Source: Hydrangea macrophylla (Eukaryota > Streptophyta > Magnoliopsida > Cornales > Hydrangeaceae). From it: a stretch of DNA of 64,000 nucleotides. Positions within the stretch are counted from its first letter, which is position 1. Each line of letters opens with the position of its first letter. The notes below the pieces were generated by a model. The model was given only the letters and a program-made list of their open reading frames with translations. It did no database searches and was not told the DNA's origin. The stretch lies in assembly GCA_033977485.1 (NCBI GenBank), contig CM066994.1, positions 29,834,637 through 29,898,636 of the forward strand, read 5' to 3'. This document shows positions 59,049-64,000 of this stretch, in pieces. A program made the position numbers and the translations under genes.

Positions 59049-59109
59049 CCTACGTGTCCAAAAAGGAAATGAATTTTTTTTCCTATTTTTGCTACATCGG
59101 GGCTTGATA
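59049..59109 (+). repeat. remnant of a Tekay-type LTR 3' end
   Basis: It matches the last 60 or so bases of the A LTR (ccTACGtGTCCAtAAAGGAAAT ... CTACaTCGGGGCtTGAtA) in plus orientation. It is cut off on the left by G and followed directly by copia sequence. Its orientation is opposite to B, so it belongs to another element. Confidence 0.75.
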
Positions 59110-61440
59110 GAGACGAGTTTGAAGGTTTAATGCCTTAGATTCGACTATGGAGGGGAGTACAAAGATAGTGAGTTCATTGAGTTTTGTTCAAACGATGGAA
59201 TTAGGATGGAGAAGACTATTTTGAGGACCCCGCAGTAAAATGGCATTGTCGAACGCATGAATGGAATTATGACTGAACGGGCCAAAAGTGCGAGGATACA
59301 TTTTAGGTTGCCCAAGATGTTTTGGGAAGATGCAGTTAGCACTGTTGAACACCTTGTCAATCATGGACCATCAGTTCTTTTGGATGAGAGGCTACGAGAG
59401 GAGGTTTGGAGTGGGAAAGAGCTAAATCTTTCGTATTTGCATGTGTTTGGTTGTGTTTTATATGTGCACATTGATTCTGAAGCTAGGAGTAAGCTGGACC
59501 TGAAATCAAGGAAGTGCACTTTCATTGGTTATGGCACATATGAGTTTGGGTATTGGTTTTGGGATAACCAAAGTATCATTAGAATCTAGGATGTTGTATT
59601 CAGTGAGAAGGTAATGTATAAGGATAGGATGGGTACAAAGTCAAGTAGCACGGAAGCTCAAGTTGAGAAGACTGGGTATGTTGACCTAGAGGAGCGCTCA
59701 GAAATTGAAGATTTTGGGCATGAGAAGACACCGAAAAACACAGTTTTGTGGTAAGAGTCGATCACACCGGGTTCTATGATGAGGCGGTCTTCCAGGATTT
59801 TTAGACCTATACAGAGGTATTCTCTATCTTTGTATTATAAGTTATTGGCAAAATAGAAAGTGAATCAGAAAGTTATGAAGAAGCCTTATAAGTGGGAGTT
59901 AGCCATGAAAGATGAGATGGACTAACTTATGTCAAATGAGACATAGGAGCTTACCGCATCACCAAAGGGGAAGAAGGCACTTCATAGCAAATGAGTTTAC
60001 AGGTTAAAGGAAGAGCAAGATAGTAGCAATCGCTATAAGGCGAGATCGGTGGTAAAGGGGTTTCAACAAAAGAAAGGTATTGATTATACCAAGATTTTTC
60101 TTTTCGGTTCTAAAGCTAACTACAATTAGGGTGGCTTTCAGTATAGTGGCGGCGGATGACTTACATCTAGAGCAGCTAACTGTGAAGATAGCTTTTCTCC
60201 ATGGTGATTAGATGAAAAGATCTACATGAAGAAATCGCTAGGGTTTGAAGCACCAAGTAGAGAGGAAATGGTTTGTAAGCTAGTGAAAAGCTTATACGGT
60301 TTGAAGCAAGCACATTGGCTATGGTACAAGAAGTTCGACAGTTTTATGGGTACAAGTGACTTCATTATGTGATGTGGTTTGGAAGTTATTTCATCATTTT
60401 GCTCTTGTATGTGGATGATATGTTGTTAGCAGGATCAAACATTCAAGATATAAATAATTTGAAGAGTCAGTTGTCGAGGACTTTACAATTAAAGATCTGG
60501 GCAAAGCTTAACAAATCCTTGGGATGAGAATTAACAGGGACAGAGAAGCGGATACATTAAAATTGTCACAAGAGGAGTACGTGAAGAGGGTGCTTAGCAG
60601 GTTTAGCATGCAAGATGCAAAACTGATGGGATGTCCTTTGGCTGGTCACTTTAGGCAATCAAAGGAACAATGCCTATAAATCGATGAAGAACGGAAGAAT
60701 ATGGAAAGAGTTCCATAAGCTTCGACAGTTGGGAGCCTCATGTATGCCATGGTATGTACACATCCAAACATTGCACATGCAGTGGGAGATGTGAGTAGGT
60801 ACATAACCAACTCAGGCAAGAAGGATTGAGAGGCATTGAAGTGGGTTCGCAATTATTTGAGGGGCACTTCAGAGATTGCTCTTTATTTCAAAGGAGCAAA
60901 AATGTTATTGCAAGGTTATGTAGACGCGGTTTTAGCCAGTGATGTGGATAACATAAAGAGTACAACGGGGTATGTATATACTTTGGGTGCTAAACTATTA
61001 GTTGGGTGTTGCAATTATAGAAGATCGTAGCTTTCTTCACTATTGAGGGTATGTTTCCGTGAAAGAGGCAACCAAAGAGATGATTTGACTACAAAAGTTC
61101 TTTAAGGAATTAGGGAGGAGCTTGGAAATACTATTTTGCACTGTGACAGTCAAAGTGCCATTCATCTAGTGAAGAATTCGGTTTTCCATTCGAGAACAAA
61201 ACATATTCGGTTGAGATATAATTTTATATGGTCTCTCTCTTATATGATGGGGTGCTATCTCTTGAGAAGATCAGTGGGAGTCAAACCCGATAGACATGTT
61301 GACAGAGGCGGTGACCATTGACAAACTAAAGTTATCTGGAACTTCAGATGGTCTTCAAGCATAGAACTTGAGGATGCGTTGTAGAGATGAGTGATTATTG
61401 CTTTGAGAAGGGTTTGTGTTAGCGGTGTGATTAGCCTCTA
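59110..61440 (+). pseudogene. Ty1/copia pol, heavily mutated
   Basis: Integrase, RT and RNase H traces appear in copia order. Integrase: DYGGEYKDSEF and NGIVERMNGIMTERAKSARI, then LHVFGCVLYVHID. RT: KWELAMKDEMD, YKARSVVKGFQQKKGIDYT, SLYGLKQA and LLYVDDMLLAGS (near 60400). RNase H: HCDSQSAIHLVKNSVFHSRT and KHIRLRYNFI (61138-61230). Stops and frameshifts occur every few dozen codons. Gag, protease and the 5' LTR are absent. It is an old, 5'-truncated copy. Confidence 0.93.
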
Positions 61441-61450
61441 ACTGGGAGAT

Positions 61451-61953
61451 TGATAGGAATGGTGAATCCTAATCCAAAGAGCTCGGGATAGTTTCGGTGG
61501 AGCTTCTATTTGCAAAGGAAGAAGAAATCTGGGCAGGACGTGTTAGCACGCGCGAGTGGACATAGTAGCAAGGACAGGAGCGAGGATGGTCTTGCACATT
61601 CTTTAATGTTAACACACCGAGGATCCACACGAGCGGGCACTACACGAGCAGGCTGCTCGTACAGGATCGGGATTTGGCAGCAAATTTAAGGTTTCCTATA
61701 TGGTTTAGGAAGCTAGTTCGTAAGGAAACTTTGTATAGGCTATATGTATTATTTCCTAAGGCTGTAAACATGGACTGCAACTCTCTTTGAAACCCTAAAG
61801 CACAATACAACTCTGCAACGGTGTGGACATAGGTATAATTGGCCGAACCATGTAGAAATCTTGTGTTTCTTGTGGGCTTGTTCTTTATTTCTTTCGTTCT
61901 TGCATTATTTTCTCACAAATCCTGTGGGGGGATTGGACTGGATTTTTGCGACA
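61451..61953 (+). repeat. candidate 3' LTR of the copia remnant
   Basis: The sequence ACTGGGAGAT just before 61451 is a copia-type purine tract, and TGATAGGAATGG then opens the candidate LTR. GTGGACATAGG...GCCGAACCATGTA (61822-61852) is a motif common in plant copia LTRs. The right end at GCGACA (61953) is my best guess, as no second LTR is available for comparison. Confidence 0.45.
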
Positions 61954-63104
61954 GATATATACCAAACAATCGGAGAATTGTTCCTAAGAAAGACAGACTC
62001 TTTCATATGGAGGTCTACCTAAAACAAACTGATTATGTCAAAATCAAGTTCTTTGTTATAACCTATTAAAAATATAATATTAGAAGTAGGTTGTCGAGTC
62101 CACGGGGATTGGAAAAGAATCAACATCCTATATCACCAGAGCCAATAATTTTTCTGCTAGAGGAACTCTAAATTGAGAAAGGTTAAAAAAAAAAAGCTTT
62201 TATAAAAAAACCTTTTATACGTGCAAATCTCTTCTATATTTTTTTTGTCAATTGAGGTTATGGCATTATCTTAATTTCTATAAGAACCGTTTGGAATAGC
62301 TTATTTGGGATGTAAAATCACTTGGGAGTTTGTACGAATATTGACGGCTCCTACTTTTACTTTATTTATAAGTACAAATACTTTTTTTGGCTTTATCAAA
62401 ATTTGTTTTGATAGAGTAGTTTTCCCATTTACTGATATTTCGTTTAATCTTCAGAATGTGAAAAGTGGCGGATCCCACATGTTCAACCAATGAGGTGCTT
62501 GGGCGAGCAACGAGTGACCAAATTTTGGGTCAGCAAAAATGCTCTCACAATATTGCTATAATTATTCTCCTCTTCTGCTTCATTTCTATGTAGTGTCCAT
62601 TTACATTTCTGTCAGGATTGGAGAAGCTTCTAACAGTGGATCAAAGTAACGGAAGAGAGTTGCAAGTCAGCTCCAAAAAGAAAAGTATTGAAGCAACACC
62701 AACCGAAGTGGACACATTGCATCAAGAAGAAAGAAGATGCCCAAAATTAAAGTACTGAACTGATGTAATTGACAATAATAGCAACACCATTTTTTTATAA
62801 TGAATTTGGTTTAATACTTTCAAGTGATGTACAACTTTAGCCTACAATTTCCAGTTCTTGTGAAATTACCTTATCAAGTTAATTTAGTTGTTAAGACAAG
62901 AAGTGTTATAATATTCCTTAATGGAGTGAATTTCTTTAGTTACAACAGGCTGAGGAAGTGAAAAAAAAACACTTAGTTTAGTGCCAAATCTCAATATATT
63001 ATGTACTAATGTTTAGTTTTCAAACATATAACAGCATTTGCAGTATGAAATGGTGGTGTTCATATCTATTATATCAGTTGCAAAACCAAAAAAATATAGT
63101 TCTG
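61954..63104. other. gene-free right flank
   Basis: AT-rich, with no convincing coding sequence. The first 85 bp resemble 232-318. Short frames at 61839-62069 and 62305-62493 lack homology and good start context. Confidence 0.55.
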
Positions 63105-63133
63105 CCTGTGCGTAGCACGGGTTGTTGACTAGT
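63105..63133 (+). mobile_element. Helitron-like 3' terminus
   Basis: CCTGTGC-GTA-GCACGGG forms a 7-bp hairpin with one wobble pair, followed 8 bases later by CTAG and then T. This is the standard 3' signature of plant Helitrons (hairpin, then CTRR before a T). I could not place a 5' TC end with confidence, so length and content are unknown. Confidence 0.5.
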
Positions 63134-63199
63134 TATTATTATAAAGGCTGAAGCAAGTCAAGCTTCTGCAGCTTGCCAACTCAGCTTCTACTTTCCTCC

Positions 63200-63717
63200 T
63201 AAAAATCCTACGTGTCAACGCCAAAAAAAGAAGAAAGGAACGTCTCTCTGTTCATGGAAACGCCTCATCCTCTCTCAGCAGGTAAACTCTTCACCTTCTC
63301 TAGGCGCTTTCCTCTCCTTCACATGCAAACACAACAATGCAACGCTCTGCCTCTTCTTCTCTCTCTTTCACGAGCAACATCCCTCCTCTACCCCTTTCCC
63401 TATCTCTATATCTCTCATACAAACCCTATTTCTCTCATACTCTCTTAAAATCTGTGCACCAAATCGAAAGTTCCACTTCTCCTCTCCAGTAGTCCAATCG
63501 TCCGAAGCTTGCTGAAGGCTTTTATGAGATTGATGTCGTATGGAGAAAAAGGGTTCGTAATGTTAGTGAGTCTCTCTCTCTCTCTCTCTCTCATTTGTTT
63601 GAAATTTACATTTTCTCGATTTCTTTGGTTGTGTAATGATTGTGATTTGTATATATTTTTTTCCCTAATTTTCTTGGGGTTTCTGTCTGTAGATTGCATT
63701 TGGGAATGATCTGTGAT
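63200..63717 (+). other. possible 5' end of a host gene (leader, short exon, intron)
   Basis: A CT-rich leader (63340-63490) is followed by ATG at about 63524, a 14-codon frame (MRLMSYGEKGFVML) and a GTGAGTCTCTC donor-like site. A T-rich 100-bp stretch follows, with an acceptor-like TTTCTGTCTGTAG ending about 63693. After joining, the frame would stop after seven codons, so this may be an upstream ORF, a leader intron, or nothing. From 63718 the sequence changes character, suggesting an insertion. Confidence 0.25.
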
Positions 63718-64000
63718 ACGTCCAGAAATATTCTGCTAAAGCCAACCGCCACGTCAGCAGAAAGACCCAGATTACTCGGGACGAGAGCTTGGGGGCCCAC
63801 GCCCCAAAGGTCATTAAAGGTAGCCGCTCGGGGAAGTCGAACAGCCCGGGCGTGATGTACGGCGACTTTCCAGGAGGCGTAGCTCGGGAAGAACGTTCCA
63901 GGCAATTTCCTTATGTGGTCAGAACTCTATTAAGGAAATATGAGTAGATTCCTAAACCATTTAGGAATCACTCCTAGAATTAAGCAAATCTATTATGATT
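63718..64000. other. GC-richer segment at the window edge, possibly LTR start
   Basis: It begins TGATACGTCCAGAAATATTC and contains GCTCGGG/CCCGGGC-rich text unlike its surroundings. It could be the start of another LTR element running out of the window. No coding evidence. Confidence 0.3.

Noticed and set aside
61839..62069. Frame starting MAEPCRNLVFLVGLFF, resembling a secreted peptide
   Set aside because: It overlaps the conserved GCCGAACCATGTA motif of copia LTRs, so the signal-peptide look is a by-product of the LTR sequence.

Overview
The window is nuclear DNA of a plant, most likely a eudicot: it is AT-rich, and almost all of it is LTR retrotransposons of families known from plants (Ty3/gypsy chromoviruses of Tekay/Del type, Ogre/Tat-like gypsy elements and a decayed Ty1/copia element). 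I find no complete host protein gene and no rRNA, functional tRNA or CRISPR locus. The only hints of a host gene are a CT-rich leader with a possible first exon and intron at the far right (63200-63717).

The layout is a nest of insertions, and five of the junctions are proved by matching 5-bp target-site duplications. The host layer is element B, an old minus-strand chromovirus. Its 3' LTR is 4056-9299, and its pol/gag continues in three pieces (9304-11622, 17039-17262, 52964-about 54480). Into B went D (4166-6594, TSD ATAAA, 209-bp interior), C (11623-17038, TSD GCTAT, non-coding interior) and F (17263-52963, TSD ACCCT). F is an Ogre/Tat-like element that keeps only a gag fragment. Two elements then landed in F: E (23526-32537, TSD AAAAC, a damaged chromovirus) and A (32776-44172, TSD GAAAA, an intact chromovirus). 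LTR divergence agrees with this order: a few percent for F, about 1.5 percent for E, three noticed differences in 2905 bp for A, and none noticed for C and D.

Element A looks like the live component. It has two 2905-bp LTRs, an initiator-Met primer site, an unexplained 205-codon ORF upstream of gag, an uninterrupted gag-pol with all catalytic residues, a C-terminal chromodomain-like segment and a clean polypurine tract. C and D share A's terminal LTR motifs, primer site, pre-PPT hairpin and PPT but encode nothing, so they look like parasites that could be mobilised by A-type proteins.

To the right of B lie a second, diverged Ogre-like LTR with its leader (G, minus strand, 54920-59048), a 61-bp remnant of a Tekay-type LTR, a heavily mutated copia pol with a candidate 3' LTR (59110-61953), and a flank with a Helitron-like 3' end near 63133.

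The most unusual signals are four. (1) The Ogre-like primer site matches about 50 nt of a tRNA-Arg, through the T arm to the anticodon stem, with G where mature tRNA carries inosine. (2) A 7-bp stem-loop beside the PPT keeps its pairing, though not its sequence, across five elements. (3) Clusters of short palindromes, different in each family, sit inside the LTRs. (4) Three successive tandem-repeat arrays fill the 3' untranslated part of F.
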